Shown here one piece after another: positions 36,053 to 45,179 of a stretch of 64,000 nucleotides of DNA. Each line of letters begins with the position of its first letter. Position 1 is the stretch's first letter. The stretch comes from an uncultured Tateyamaria sp. Its GTDB lineage: Bacteria; Pseudomonadota; Alphaproteobacteria; Rhodobacterales; Rhodobacteraceae. A program made the translations under genes and the position numbers. The notes beneath the pieces were generated by a model. The model saw only the letters and a list, made by a program, of their open reading frames with translations, was not told the DNA's origin and did not search any database. The DNA lies in assembly GCF_947503705.1 (NCBI RefSeq), contig NZ_CANNES010000008.1, positions 124,001-188,000 on the forward strand, read 5' to 3'.

Positions 36053-36057
36053 CGGGC

Positions 36058-36327
36058 TCACTCCGCGTGTTCGCCTTCGCCGAAGGCGCTGTCGGTGATG
36101 CGATTCAGGAGGCTGGCGTAGTGCTCGAGGCTGCCCACCGTGGCCCAGCCGATCTCGTCGGGGTGACAGTTGAAATGATCGTCGCTGAGGCTCTGGAGCC
36201 GGGCGAGCATCTCGTCGATCTCGGCCTTCTTGCCGATAAAGGCGTTCAAAGCCGCCTCTTTGTTGCGGCGTGCCTTCTCTGCGCGAAGCTCATGGCGGGG
36301 CGTTGTCTGAGGGTTCAGGCGGGTCAT
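36058..36327 (-). CDS. Hypothetical helical phage protein
   Basis: 89 residues. Basic N-terminus (RHELRAEKARRNKEAALNAF) followed by helices and an acidic tail; mostly alpha-helical. Head of the short leftward group 36327-35255, divergent from the terminase genes across a 111-base gap that must hold both promoters. The gap contains CTTAT-N7-ATAAG; I could not fix promoter boxes. Confidence 0.55.
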   Translation of the reverse strand: MTRLNPQTTPRHELRAEKARRNKEAALNAFIGKKAEIDEMLARLQSLSDDHFNCHPDEIGWATVGSLEHYASLLNRITDSAFGEGEHAE

Positions 36328-36438
36328 CGTAGCGGTTCCGTGTTGAGTTGCATCGTTTTCGTAGGACCACGTTCGCTCTGGTGCGGAGGCTTATCAACTA
36401 CATAAGCACATGATTTTGAATGATAATCGGAGCGTGGC

Positions 36439-36999
36439 ATGGAGGGTCTAAGCGAGCGCCAGTATGCCGCCCGCATCGGCCTCTCACGCGGGGCGGTCCA
36501 GAAGGCCAAGACCACGGGACGACTGGTGTTGCATGGCGATGGCAGCATCGACGCGGAGGCCAGCGATGCCTTGCGCGCTGGAGCAACCGATCCATCGAAA
36601 ACCCGCAAGGCCTCGAAGCCGAATCTCAAACCCGTCTCGGAGGCGGCGGTCTCGGCCGTGGGCGAGACCCTGCGCGAACAGGGAATGGCGACACCGTCGG
36701 TGGGCAGCGGCACGACGTTCCTGCAGGCCAAGACGGCGAACGAAGTGCTGAAGGCGCAGGAACGCCGCCTTCGGTTGCAAAAGCTGAAGGGTGAGTTGAT
36801 CGACCGGGCCCGCGCGTTGTCGCTGGTGTTCCGGCTGGCGCGGCAGGAGCGCGATGTCTGGGTGAACTGGCCAGCGCGCGCGGCAGCGTTGATGGCGGCT
36901 GACCTCGGCGTCGAGCCCGCCGCAATGCAGAAGGTTCTGGAGAAACATGTCCGCGCCCAGCTCGACGATCTTGCCGAGGTCAAACCCGATCTCCGGTGA
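36439..36999 (+). CDS. Terminase small subunit / Nu1-like packaging recognition protein
   Basis: 186 residues. Winged-helix start of the Nu1/MerR-like type (LSERQYAARIGLSRGAVQKAKTTGRL, about 4-29), a flexible Lys/Ser-rich linker, and a helical C-terminus with a coiled coil (VLKAQERRLRLQKLKGELID). Binds the phage packaging site and recruits the large subunit, whose start lies inside its 3' end (53-base overlap). GGAG precedes the ATG. Confidence 0.85.
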   Translation: MEGLSERQYAARIGLSRGAVQKAKTTGRLVLHGDGSIDAEASDALRAGATDPSKTRKASKPNLKPVSEAAVSAVGETLREQGMATPSVGSGTTFLQAKTANEVLKAQERRLRLQKLKGELIDRARALSLVFRLARQERDVWVNWPARAAALMAADLGVEPAAMQKVLEKHVRAQLDDLAEVKPDLR

Positions 37000-38944
37000 T
37001 GAAACATTCGAGTTCGACGGCGCGGCAGAGATCCTGCGTGCCTGGGGAGCGGGCCTCACGCCGGATGCGGACCTGACCGTGTCGGAATGGGCGGATCGAC
37101 ACCGAATGCTTTCCGGTCGCGCCTCGGCCGAGCCGGGCCGGTACCGCACAGCCCGCACGCCCTACATGGGCGAGATCATGGACCGGCTGTCGCCGGGCGA
37201 TCCGACGCAGCGGATCGTGTTCATGAAGGCCGCGCAGGTCGGCGCAACCGAGGCCGGAAATAACTGGATCGGGTTCGCGATCCACCAGGCGCCGGGCCCG
37301 ATGCTGGCAGTCCAGCCAACGGTGGAACTGGCGAAACGGAACTCCCGCCAACGGGTGGACCCGCTGATCGACGAAAGCCCAGAGTTGCGGGAGCGGGTCA
37401 AACCGGCGCGCTCGCGCGATGCGGGCAACACCATGCTGTCGAAGGAATTCGCAGGCGGCATCCTGATCATGACGGGCGCGAACTCGGCCGTCGGGCTGCG
37501 CTCGACGCCCGCTCGCTACATCTTCCTCGATGAGGTTGACGCTTATCCGGCTTCGGCTGACGAGGAAGGTGATCCCGTCACGCTGGCCGAAGCGCGGTCA
37601 TTGACCTTCGCCCATCGGCGCAAGGTGTTCCTGGTCTCGACGCCGACGATCCGGGGGCTGTCGCGCATTGAGCGGGAATTCGAGGCAAGCGACCAGCGGC
37701 GATTCTTCGTGCCGTGCCCGCATTGCGATCAGGAACAATGGATGAAGTTCGAGCGGCTTCGCTGGCAGAAAGGCCGCCCGGAGACGGCTGAATATCACTG
37801 CGAGGGCTGCGAACAAGCCATCGCCGAACACCACAAGACGGCAATGTTGGAGGCTGGCGAATGGCGCGCGACCGCTGCGGCCGCAGATCCCGGCACCGTC
37901 GGCTATCACCTCTCGGCCCTCTATTCGCCGATTGGCTGGCTGAGCTGGGAACGGATCGTGCGGGCATGGGACGCGGCACAGGGGTCGGACGAGGCAATCA
38001 AAGCGTTCCGAAATACGATCCTCGGCGAAACATGGGTCGAGACCGGCGAAGCGCCGGACTGGCAGCGGCTCTATGACCGGCGCGAGCGCTGGAAACCGGG
38101 CATTGTGCCTGCGGGCGGGCTGTTCCTGACGGCAGGCGGCGATGTGCAGAAGGACCGGATCGAGGTCGATGTCTGGGCCTGGGGCCGTGGCCTCGAAAGC
38201 TGGCTGGTCGATCACATCGTGATCGAGGGTGGGCCCGACCGGCATGAGGCTTGGGGCGATCTGACGGCGCTGCTGGACCGGACTTGGCCACACGAGCGTG
38301 GTGCGCATCTGAAGATTGCGCGGCTTGCGATCGATACCGGCTACGAGGCTGCAGCGGTCTATGGCTGGTCGCGGGCGCAAGGGTTTGCGCAGGTCGCCCC
38401 AGTCAAGGGCGTCGAAGGCTTCAATCGCGCCAGCCCGGTGTCGGGCCCAACATATGTGGACGCGTCCGAGGGCGGTAAACGTCTGCGCCGAGGTGTACGG
38501 CTCTGGACCGTGGCAGTCTCGACCTTCAAGGCCGAGACCTACCGCTTCCTGCGGTTGGAACGTCCAACCGACGAGGAACGTACTGACGGCGCGGCTTTCT
38601 CACCCGGCACGGTCCACCTGCCGCACTGGGTCGAAAATGAATGGCTGAAGCAGTTCGTCGCCGAGCAGTTGGTCACCGTGCGCACCAAGCGCGGTTTCGC
38701 GCGGCTGGAATGGCAAAAGCTGCGCGAACGCAACGAGGCGCTGGATTGTCGGGTCTATGCCCGTGCCGCCGCCTGGATCGCGGGCGCGGATCGCTGGCCC
38801 GACGAGAAATGGCGCGACCTCGAGGATCAGCTCGGGGTCGACGACGCCTCTGCGGATCCCGCGGGACAGATCAACAGGCAAGCGCAGGCGCCTCAAGGCA
38901 AACGCCGATCCGACTGGCTCGGACGGCGTGGAGGGTGGTTTTGA
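36947..38944 (+). CDS. Terminase large subunit, lambda gpA family
   Basis: 665 residues. ATPase motor followed by nuclease: the adapted Walker A region IVFMKAAQVGATEAGNN (about 90-106), the Walker B LDEVDAYP (about 193-200), and the nuclease acidic residues GGDVQKDRIEV (about 400) and LAIDTGYEA (about 464). A CPHCDQEQW...CEGCEQ zinc ribbon lies at about 260-290. The ATG at 36947 has GGAGA upstream and overlaps the small subunit. Packages DNA into the prohead; lambda-like mechanism with cohesive ends is likely. Confidence 0.95.
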   Translation: MSAPSSTILPRSNPISGDETFEFDGAAEILRAWGAGLTPDADLTVSEWADRHRMLSGRASAEPGRYRTARTPYMGEIMDRLSPGDPTQRIVFMKAAQVGATEAGNNWIGFAIHQAPGPMLAVQPTVELAKRNSRQRVDPLIDESPELRERVKPARSRDAGNTMLSKEFAGGILIMTGANSAVGLRSTPARYIFLDEVDAYPASADEEGDPVTLAEARSLTFAHRRKVFLVSTPTIRGLSRIEREFEASDQRRFFVPCPHCDQEQWMKFERLRWQKGRPETAEYHCEGCEQAIAEHHKTAMLEAGEWRATAAAADPGTVGYHLSALYSPIGWLSWERIVRAWDAAQGSDEAIKAFRNTILGETWVETGEAPDWQRLYDRRERWKPGIVPAGGLFLTAGGDVQKDRIEVDVWAWGRGLESWLVDHIVIEGGPDRHEAWGDLTALLDRTWPHERGAHLKIARLAIDTGYEAAAVYGWSRAQGFAQVAPVKGVEGFNRASPVSGPTYVDASEGGKRLRRGVRLWTVAVSTFKAETYRFLRLERPTDEERTDGAAFSPGTVHLPHWVENEWLKQFVAEQLVTVRTKRGFARLEWQKLRERNEALDCRVYARAAAWIAGADRWPDEKWRDLEDQLGVDDASADPAGQINRQAQAPQGKRRSDWLGRRGGWF

Positions 38945-38946
38945 AC

Positions 38947-39156
38947 ATGACGGATTGGACGGAAACCGAGTTGTCGGCGCTGCGCAGGGCCTATGCCAGT
39001 GGCACGACCCGCGTCAGCTATGATGGCAAGTCCGTGGACTATGGCTCGGCCGAAGACCTGCTCGCCCGCATCCGGACCATCGAGCGCGCCGTCGCGGGCA
39101 CCACGCAACCGTTGCCAATCGCCGGTCTCGCGGGCTTCTCGCGCGGAGATCGCTGA
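38947..39156 (+). CDS. gpW-like head-tail joining protein
   Basis: 69 residues, starting at WTETELSALRRAYASGTTRVSY, the standard gpW/YqbN beginning with a helix and beta hairpin (VSYDGKSVDYGSAEDLL). Joins the portal vertex to the tail. Begins 2 bases after the terminase stop and overlaps the portal start by one base. Confidence 0.85.
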   Translation: MTDWTETELSALRRAYASGTTRVSYDGKSVDYGSAEDLLARIRTIERAVAGTTQPLPIAGLAGFSRGDR

Positions 39157-40712
39157 TGTCGGCAAACTGGTTTGACCATGCGATTGCAACGGTGGCGCCG
39201 CGTGCTGCGGCCCGCCGCGTTCTCGCGAGGCAGGCGTTCGAGACCCTGACGCGTGGCTATGATGGCGCGGCCAAAGGACGCCGCACCGAAGGCTGGCGCG
39301 CGCCGGGCACCTCGGCCGACACCGAGGTCGGCGTGGCGGGGGCGCTCTTGCGCGACCGGATGCGCGATTTGGTGCGCAACAACCCGCATGCGGCCAAGGC
39401 CGTGGCGGTGCTGGTCAACAACATCGTCGGCGCGGGCATCATGCCGCGCGCTGCCAGCGGCAATGACAAGCTGGACCGAAAGGTCGATGCGCTGTTTGCT
39501 CAATGGTCGGACACGGCCGATGCGGACGGCCAGCTCGACTTCTATGGCCTGCAGACGCTGATCTGCCGCGAGATGGTCGAGGCGGGCGAGGTTCTGGTCC
39601 GTCGAAGGCTGCGTCGCGCCAGCGACGGTCTGCCGGTGCCGCTGCAAGTGCAGGTGCTGGAAGCGGACTTCCTCGACGCCACCAAATCAGGCGCGCTCGG
39701 CGCGGGACGGCTGGTGCAGGGGATCGAGTTTGACCCGGTCGGCAAGCGCCGGGCCTATTGGCTACACGCCGAACATCCGGGCGATGCCTTTGGCGCGCTG
39801 CAGAACGGGCTGCAAAGCCGCCCGGTCCCCGCGACCGAGATCGCCCATGTCTATGAAAAGCAGCGCACGCAAGCGCGCGGCGTTCCCTGGGGCGCGCCGG
39901 TGATCCGCAGTCTGCGCGATCTCGACGACTACGAGGTCGCCGAGCTGGTGCGCAAAAAGACCGAGGCCTGCGTCACCGCCATCGTCTTCGGCGACGACGA
40001 GGCGCAGCAGGGCATCGCTCCCTCGGTGGTCGATGCCGACGGCAACCGGGTCGAGCAGTTCGAGCCGGGGCTCATCGCCTATGCCCGCGGCGGGAAGGAA
40101 ATTCGGTTCAACCAGCCCTCGGCGACGGGGGGCTACGGCGAATACAAGCGGGCGAGCCTGCACACGATCTCGGCCGGGTTCCGGGTGCCCTATGAATTGC
40201 TCACCGGCGATCTCAGCCAGGTCAACTATTCCTCGATCCGGGCGGGGCTCGTGGAGTTCCGCCGCCAGATCGACGCAGTGCAATGGCAGCTCTTCATCCC
40301 GATGTTCTGCGCGCCGGTGTGGCGGTGGTTCACCGATGCGGCATGGGCAGCAGGCCAGATCCCGACGCCGGATGTGCCGGTGGAATGGTCGCCGCCGAAG
40401 TTCGAGGCGGTCGATCCGCAGAAGGACGCGATGGCCAACCTGCTGTCGATCCGCTCCGGCACCATGACGCTGGCTGAGGTGATCGCGCGGCAGGGGCGCA
40501 ACCCCGACGCCGTGCTGGCCGAGATCGCCGCCACGAACGCGAAGCTCGACGATCTTGGGCTGGTGCTCGACAGCGACCCACGGCGCGTCACCAAGACCGG
40601 CAGCGCCCAATCCAATGAAGGGGCAAGCGATCCGGCCGCCGATGATCCGGATGCCGACAACACCACCGCCGATCCGAAAAACGACCCGGCGCAGGCCGAC
40701 CAACAGGACTGA
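39156..40712 (+). CDS. Phage portal protein, lambda family
   Basis: 518 residues. Typical blocks: RMRDLVRNNPHAAKAV, LVNNIVGAGIMP, EAGEVLVRRR, LQVLEADFLD, GIEFDPVGKRRAYWL, and GDLSQVNYSSIRAG. Twelve copies form the vertex through which DNA is packaged. The C-terminal 50 residues are acidic and disordered. Start overlaps gpW (TGATG). Confidence 0.95.
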   Translation: MSANWFDHAIATVAPRAAARRVLARQAFETLTRGYDGAAKGRRTEGWRAPGTSADTEVGVAGALLRDRMRDLVRNNPHAAKAVAVLVNNIVGAGIMPRAASGNDKLDRKVDALFAQWSDTADADGQLDFYGLQTLICREMVEAGEVLVRRRLRRASDGLPVPLQVQVLEADFLDATKSGALGAGRLVQGIEFDPVGKRRAYWLHAEHPGDAFGALQNGLQSRPVPATEIAHVYEKQRTQARGVPWGAPVIRSLRDLDDYEVAELVRKKTEACVTAIVFGDDEAQQGIAPSVVDADGNRVEQFEPGLIAYARGGKEIRFNQPSATGGYGEYKRASLHTISAGFRVPYELLTGDLSQVNYSSIRAGLVEFRRQIDAVQWQLFIPMFCAPVWRWFTDAAWAAGQIPTPDVPVEWSPPKFEAVDPQKDAMANLLSIRSGTMTLAEVIARQGRNPDAVLAEIAATNAKLDDLGLVLDSDPRRVTKTGSAQSNEGASDPAADDPDADNTTADPKNDPAQADQQD

Positions 40713-40717
40713 GCAAA

Positions 40718-42781
40718 ATGGACACGATGATCGAAATCCCGGCCTTGCGTCGGATGGCGGAGCTTGCGCCGAACTCAGCCGATACCAACGCCCGCACCGT
40801 CGAGGTAATCTGGTCGGCGGGTGCGCGCGTTCGCCGGTCGACCCTGTTCGGCGAACCCTATGACGAGGAACTGAGCCTCGATCCAACCCATGTGCGGCTG
40901 GATCGTCTGAACGCGGGCGCGCCGTTTCTGAAGGTGCACGAGGTCGACACGCTGGATGCCGTGATCGGCTCGGTCGTGCCGGGCTCGGCGCGCATCGAAA
41001 ACGGCCGCGGCGTTGCGCAGGTCCGGATCAGCGAGCGCGCAGATGTCGAACCAATCTGGCGCGATATCCAGGCGGGCCACATCCGTGCGGTCTCCATCGG
41101 TTACCAGGTCCATCGGTTCGAGGTGTCGAAACCCGAGGCTGCCCGCGAGCTTTGGCGCGCGGTGGACTGGACGCCCTTCGAGGTCTCCGCCGTGCCTGTT
41201 GGCGCGGATCCGGCCGCGGGCTTCCGCGCCCAATCCTCCCTTCACGACTGCGTCCTTCATCGCCGGGACGTCCCAACCACTCAAACAGGAGCCATCCCGA
41301 TGACGGACAAATCCAAGACCCCGGCGAACGACGCCGAAACCCAAGCCACCCAGCCGACCGAACCGGTCAAAACCGAGGACACCACCGTGACCGAACCGAA
41401 GACACCTATGGGTGAGCCGAAGGATGCTGCCACCCATACCCGCGTGCAGCCGAAGCAGCAGAAGCCCGACGCCCCCGCAGCGCCCGATGCCGAAGCTGTC
41501 GCAACCCGCGCACGCGAGGGCGAGCGGGACCGCGTCTCCACGATCTATGATCTGGCGGGCCGTCTGAACCTCGAGCGCGGCTTCGCCGAGGATCTGGTGA
41601 AACGCGGGACCGACGTCGATGAGGCCCGCCGTCTGATCCTCGATCAGGTGGCCTCGAAATCCGAGGAAACCCGCACCTTCAGCCAGGTTTCGATCCCACT
41701 GGGCGGCCGCGATGAGCAGGTCACCCGCCGCGACGCCGTGGCCAATGCGCTGCTGCACCGATACAGCCCGACGCTCTTCCAACTCGAGGACGCCGCGCGC
41801 CAGTATCGCGGCATGACGCTCATGGAACTGGCCCGCGAGAGCCTCGGCAATGCCGGCGTCAACACGCGGGGCCTGTCGCGCGACGAAGTGGCGACACGGG
41901 CCCTGCATTCGACCTCAGACTTCCCCGAGATCCTGTCGGCGGTGACCAACAAAACCCTGCGGCAGGCCTACGAGGCCTATCCCCGGACCTTCATGCTGTT
42001 CTGCCGCCAGGTGCTGGCGACGGACTTCAAGGCGATGCACCGGGTCCAGCTCGGCGAGGCACCGCAGCTGCTCGAGGTAAGTGAAAGCGGTGAGTTCAAA
42101 CGCGGCACGCTCGGCGAGAGCAAGGAGAGCTACAAGGTCAAGACCTATGGCCGGGTGGTCGCCATCACCCGCCAGACGCTGATCAACGACGACCTTGATG
42201 CCTTCACCCGGATCCCGGCGATGTACGGCAACTCGATCGCGCAGCTGGAGTCGGACGTGGTCTGGGGGATCATCACCGCCAACCCGGCCATGGCCGACGG
42301 CAACGCCCTGTTCCACACCAGCCACAAGAACCTCGCAGGAACCGGCGCGGCGCTGGCGGTGGATGCCGTGGGTGCGGCGCGGGCGGCAATGGCGAAACAG
42401 ACGGGTCTCGACAAGAAAACGGTGCTGAACGTGCGGCCCGCCTTTCTGATCGTGCCCGCTTCTCTGGAACTGAAGGCGGAGCAGATGGTCGCGCAGAACC
42501 TCGTGCCCGCCGCGACCTCCAACGTCGTACCGCAATCGATCCGCACGCTGGCGCCGATCAGCGAACCCCGGCTGGATGCCGCCAGCGAAACCGCCTGGTA
42601 TCTGGCGGCCAGCCCGAACCAGATCGACACAATCGAGTACGCTTATCTTGAGGGTCAGCAAGGCGCGTACATCGAGACCCGCAACGGTTTCGATGTCGAC
42701 GGCGTCGAGATCAAGTGCCGCCTCGACTTCGGCGCCAAGGCCATCGACTGGCGCGGCCTCTACAAGAACCCGGGCGCGTAA
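40718..42781 (+). CDS. Prohead protease-major capsid protein fusion
   Basis: 687 residues in three parts: a HK97-type/U35-like prohead protease (1 to about 185; catalytic His in KVHEVDTLD and Ser in IRAVSIGYQV), a Pro/Thr/Asp-rich scaffold-like linker (about 195-280), and a Mu-T-like/HK97-fold capsid (about 330-687; TFMLFCRQVLATDF, SYKVKTYGRVVAITRQTLINDD). Met 195 at 41300 follows GGAG by 8 bases and could start a shorter scaffold-capsid form, so unequal amounts of protease and capsid could be made. Cleavage of the linker by the protease is expected. Confidence 0.9.
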   Translation: MDTMIEIPALRRMAELAPNSADTNARTVEVIWSAGARVRRSTLFGEPYDEELSLDPTHVRLDRLNAGAPFLKVHEVDTLDAVIGSVVPGSARIENGRGVAQVRISERADVEPIWRDIQAGHIRAVSIGYQVHRFEVSKPEAARELWRAVDWTPFEVSAVPVGADPAAGFRAQSSLHDCVLHRRDVPTTQTGAIPMTDKSKTPANDAETQATQPTEPVKTEDTTVTEPKTPMGEPKDAATHTRVQPKQQKPDAPAAPDAEAVATRAREGERDRVSTIYDLAGRLNLERGFAEDLVKRGTDVDEARRLILDQVASKSEETRTFSQVSIPLGGRDEQVTRRDAVANALLHRYSPTLFQLEDAARQYRGMTLMELARESLGNAGVNTRGLSRDEVATRALHSTSDFPEILSAVTNKTLRQAYEAYPRTFMLFCRQVLATDFKAMHRVQLGEAPQLLEVSESGEFKRGTLGESKESYKVKTYGRVVAITRQTLINDDLDAFTRIPAMYGNSIAQLESDVVWGIITANPAMADGNALFHTSHKNLAGTGAALAVDAVGAARAAMAKQTGLDKKTVLNVRPAFLIVPASLELKAEQMVAQNLVPAATSNVVPQSIRTLAPISEPRLDAASETAWYLAASPNQIDTIEYAYLEGQQGAYIETRNGFDVDGVEIKCRLDFGAKAIDWRGLYKNPGA
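41288..41302 (+). promoter_or_regulatory. Internal ribosome site and start within the protease-capsid gene
   Basis: GGAG at 41288-41291, then 8 bases, then an in-frame ATG at 41300 (Met 195), exactly at the junction of protease and linker. Suggests internal initiation as in lambda C/Nu3. Confidence 0.5.
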
Positions 42782-42858
42782 CCCGCACCCATGCTGAACC
42801 CTGACACACTGGGCGGTCCAATCGGGCCGCCTTTCGCATTTCCACAAGGATCGCCATC

Positions 42859-43194
42859 ATGAAAAACTACGTCCAGCCTGGCAACACCGTCACGCTCACC
42901 GCACCCTACGCCGTGACATCCGGCGACGGCCTGCTCGTCGGCTCGATCTTCGGCGTGGCCGCCGGGGATGCCGCCAATGCCGAAACGGTCGAGGCCGCGC
43001 TCGTCGGCATTTTCGACCTGAAAAAGGTCGCCTCGCAAGCCTGGTCTGCCGGTGACAAGGTCTATTGGGACAACACCAACAAGGAAGCCACGAAGACCGC
43101 CACCGCAAACACGCTGATCGGCGTGGCCGTTGAGGCTGTTGCTGGCGGCGCGGGCGACCTGATCGGCCGGGTGCGCCTGAATGCGAGCTTCTGA
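42859..43194 (+). CDS. DUF2190-family capsid decoration/stabilisation protein
   Basis: 111 residues: NYVQPGNTVTLTAPYAVTSGDGLLVGSIFGVA start and KKVASQAWSAGDKVYWDN, diagnostic of DUF2190, a small all-beta family placed directly after major capsid genes and thought to decorate the capsid. AAGGA precedes the ATG. Overlaps the next gene by one base. Confidence 0.88.
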   Translation: MKNYVQPGNTVTLTAPYAVTSGDGLLVGSIFGVAAGDAANAETVEAALVGIFDLKKVASQAWSAGDKVYWDNTNKEATKTATANTLIGVAVEAVAGGAGDLIGRVRLNASF

Positions 43195-43505
43195 TGACGG
43201 CGTTCGCCGCCATTCTGGATGCGCTGTTCGCGGATCCCAATATCGGGCGAGAGGCACTCTATACCTCCGACGGCGGCGCGCCTGTACTGGTGTGCGTGGT
43301 TGCTCGGCAGGCCGATGCGATCACCGACTTCGGCGACGCACGGCTCTGGTCGGAAACGACCCGGATCGATCTGCGCATCACGGAGGTTCCGGCCCCGCGT
43401 CCCGGCGACCGCTTGGAAATCGACGGCGAGGCCTTCCTCATCCAAGGCGAGCCCGTCCGCGACCGAGAGCGGCTGATCTGGACCGTTGATCTGAGGCCCG
43501 CGTGA
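43194..43505 (+). CDS. Head-tail joining/completion protein
   Basis: 103 residues, beta-rich (VLVCVVARQADAITDF, PRPGDRLEIDGEAFLIQGEPVRD), like the gpFII/HK97 gp6-type connectors that close the portal. Assigned mainly from position between the decoration protein and the tail genes. Overlaps neighbours by 1 and 4 bases. Confidence 0.7.
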   Translation: MTAFAAILDALFADPNIGREALYTSDGGAPVLVCVVARQADAITDFGDARLWSETTRIDLRITEVPAPRPGDRLEIDGEAFLIQGEPVRDRERLIWTVDLRPA

Positions 43506-44140
43506 CGGCCATGAAACTGAAGCTCGACATCGATCCTGACATCGTCGCCATGATGGCAGCGGAGGTCGCGGCGGGCGAGCGCGCAGTGACGGCCGCCATG
43601 CGCGAGGCAGGGACCGGGCTCAAGACTGCCTGGCGCACCCAGATCACCGACGCAGGGCTCGGGCGACGGCTCGCCAATTCGATCCGCAACCAGACCTTCC
43701 CGCGGTCGGGCGAGAGCCTGGATGCCGCTGCACTGGTCTGGTCCAAGGCACCTGCCATCGTAGGAGCACACGATACTGGCCCGCTGATCCGCTCGAAAAA
43801 TGGGTTCTACCTCGCGATCCCAACGGAAGCAGCAGGTCGAGGCCTGCGCGGTCGCCGGATCACCCCGGGCGAATGGGAACGGCGGCGCGGTCTGCGCCTG
43901 CGGTTTGTCTATCGCCGGACGGGTCCGAGCCTGCTGGTGGCGGAGGGGCGGCTAAACACCAAGGGTCAGGCTGTGGTGTCGCGCTCGAAGACTGGGCGCG
44001 GGAAAGTCACGGCGCCGATCTTCTTGCTGGTACCGCAGGTCAAGCTGCCAAAGCGGCTGGACCTCGACCGCGACGCCGAGCGGGCGCTCGATAGCGTGCC
44101 GGGGCTGATCGTGGCGAATTGGGTGGATGGGCGGCTCTGA
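43502..44140 (+). CDS. DUF6441-like tail/neck protein
   Basis: 212 residues. Starts with a helical AAEVAAGERAVTAAMREAGTG segment and has Arg-rich middle (GLRGRRITPGEWERRRGLRLRF), resembling HK97 gp10-type tail completion proteins. Its stop is followed by the inverted accessory gene; in the ancestral order the tail terminator would have followed directly. Confidence 0.72.
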   Translation: MTAMKLKLDIDPDIVAMMAAEVAAGERAVTAAMREAGTGLKTAWRTQITDAGLGRRLANSIRNQTFPRSGESLDAAALVWSKAPAIVGAHDTGPLIRSKNGFYLAIPTEAAGRGLRGRRITPGEWERRRGLRLRFVYRRTGPSLLVAEGRLNTKGQAVVSRSKTGRGKVTAPIFLLVPQVKLPKRLDLDRDAERALDSVPGLIVANWVDGRL

Positions 44141-44200
44141 CGCAATTGAGCCCTCTCTGCTAAATGGAGATGCGATCGCTTCTCGACATTGCTGCCGCCA

Positions 44201-45076
44201 TCATTGGCGCTGGACCGTCGCCAACTTGGTCAGAACCTCCATCGGATCAAGGTCGACGTAAACTTCGTTGTTATTCGGTTCCGTCCGATGTTTTGCGAAC
44301 GCCTCACCCAGATATTTCTCCACATCAATGGCGTCCTGCACAGAGCCGATGGCTTGGTCTGTGTGCAACACCCATTGCGGTTCAGACGACAGCCGGAACT
44401 TGTTGAATTCGGTCACGCGCTTCATCGCATCCTGTGCATGACCGATTTTCAGAACGCGACCACCTTTCCCAAGAGTGGCGACATAAATGCTGTTCATGGC
44501 TTCAGTGTTCGGCTCGACAGCATATCCATTTATCGCGAAGGGATGCTTCTGCCGCAGCTGCCGCACTCGATTTTCCATGGTCTGGAAGCGCGGTGTCATA
44601 ACTTCCAGCTCTTCACCGTTCGTGACGAGAAGGTCTCTGAGAGTCGCAGCCAACTCGCCACCGACTTCCTGCAAAGTCGTGATTGCGCGTTGGGTATGGG
44701 TAGAGGGACCGTATCCCGGAAGCTCACGAAACTCTGGAGCATCTCGGATGATCCAAGTGCGTATGGGTTGGAGCGCGTAAGGCCAACGATAGCTGCCATC
44801 TTCCAGCTTGTCCCAGGTGTTCGCCGCTTCAATTCCGAATTCGGAGGTGTCCGCAGTGCTGTGGCTTATCTGCCAAACATTTAGAACGCGACCTTTCCAT
44901 TCGTCGGGGATCTGTACGTTTGGATCGCCGGGGTTTCGGCTGACAACACCAAAAGCGAAGTCTCCTTCCTGTGTACTGCGAACGGCGACGGTTCTGTTTT
45001 GTTTGCTGGTAAAGGTAAGTGGGCCGCCACTTTTGCCGTGGGTCCCCCAAACATAGGTAAAAAATACTCCGCTCAT
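44201..45076 (-). CDS. Inverted accessory gene: EVE/PUA-like N-terminus with GIY-YIG (T5orf172/MUG113-type) nuclease-like C-terminus
   Basis: 291 residues, opposite in direction to the late operon. N-terminal 120 residues have the small beta-barrel look of EVE/PUA domains that read modified bases (GRVLNVWQIS, YRWPYALQPIRTWIIRDAP); a coiled coil follows (about 150-180). The C-terminus (about 195-285) has NSIYVATLG, VLKIGHAQDAMKRVTEFN with the conserved Arg, the Glu in DVEKYLGEAF, and NNEVYVDL, fitting T5orf172/MUG113 members of the GIY-YIG superfamily. The gene is more A/T-rich than its flanks and interrupts an overlapping chain, so it is a moron. A modification-dependent restriction or superinfection-exclusion role is inference. 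GAGGG precedes the ATG. Confidence 0.65.
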   Translation of the reverse strand: MSGVFFTYVWGTHGKSGGPLTFTSKQNRTVAVRSTQEGDFAFGVVSRNPGDPNVQIPDEWKGRVLNVWQISHSTADTSEFGIEAANTWDKLEDGSYRWPYALQPIRTWIIRDAPEFRELPGYGPSTHTQRAITTLQEVGGELAATLRDLLVTNGEELEVMTPRFQTMENRVRQLRQKHPFAINGYAVEPNTEAMNSIYVATLGKGGRVLKIGHAQDAMKRVTEFNKFRLSSEPQWVLHTDQAIGSVQDAIDVEKYLGEAFAKHRTEPNNNEVYVDLDPMEVLTKLATVQRQ

Positions 45077-45179
45077 GAAACCCTCGTCACTTCTCTTTTC
45101 TCAAGCGTAGCATCGAAATCAAACAATCCACATAGAACCTAATCGCGTTCCTTGATTGTGTCGCTAGGAAAGCAATCTC

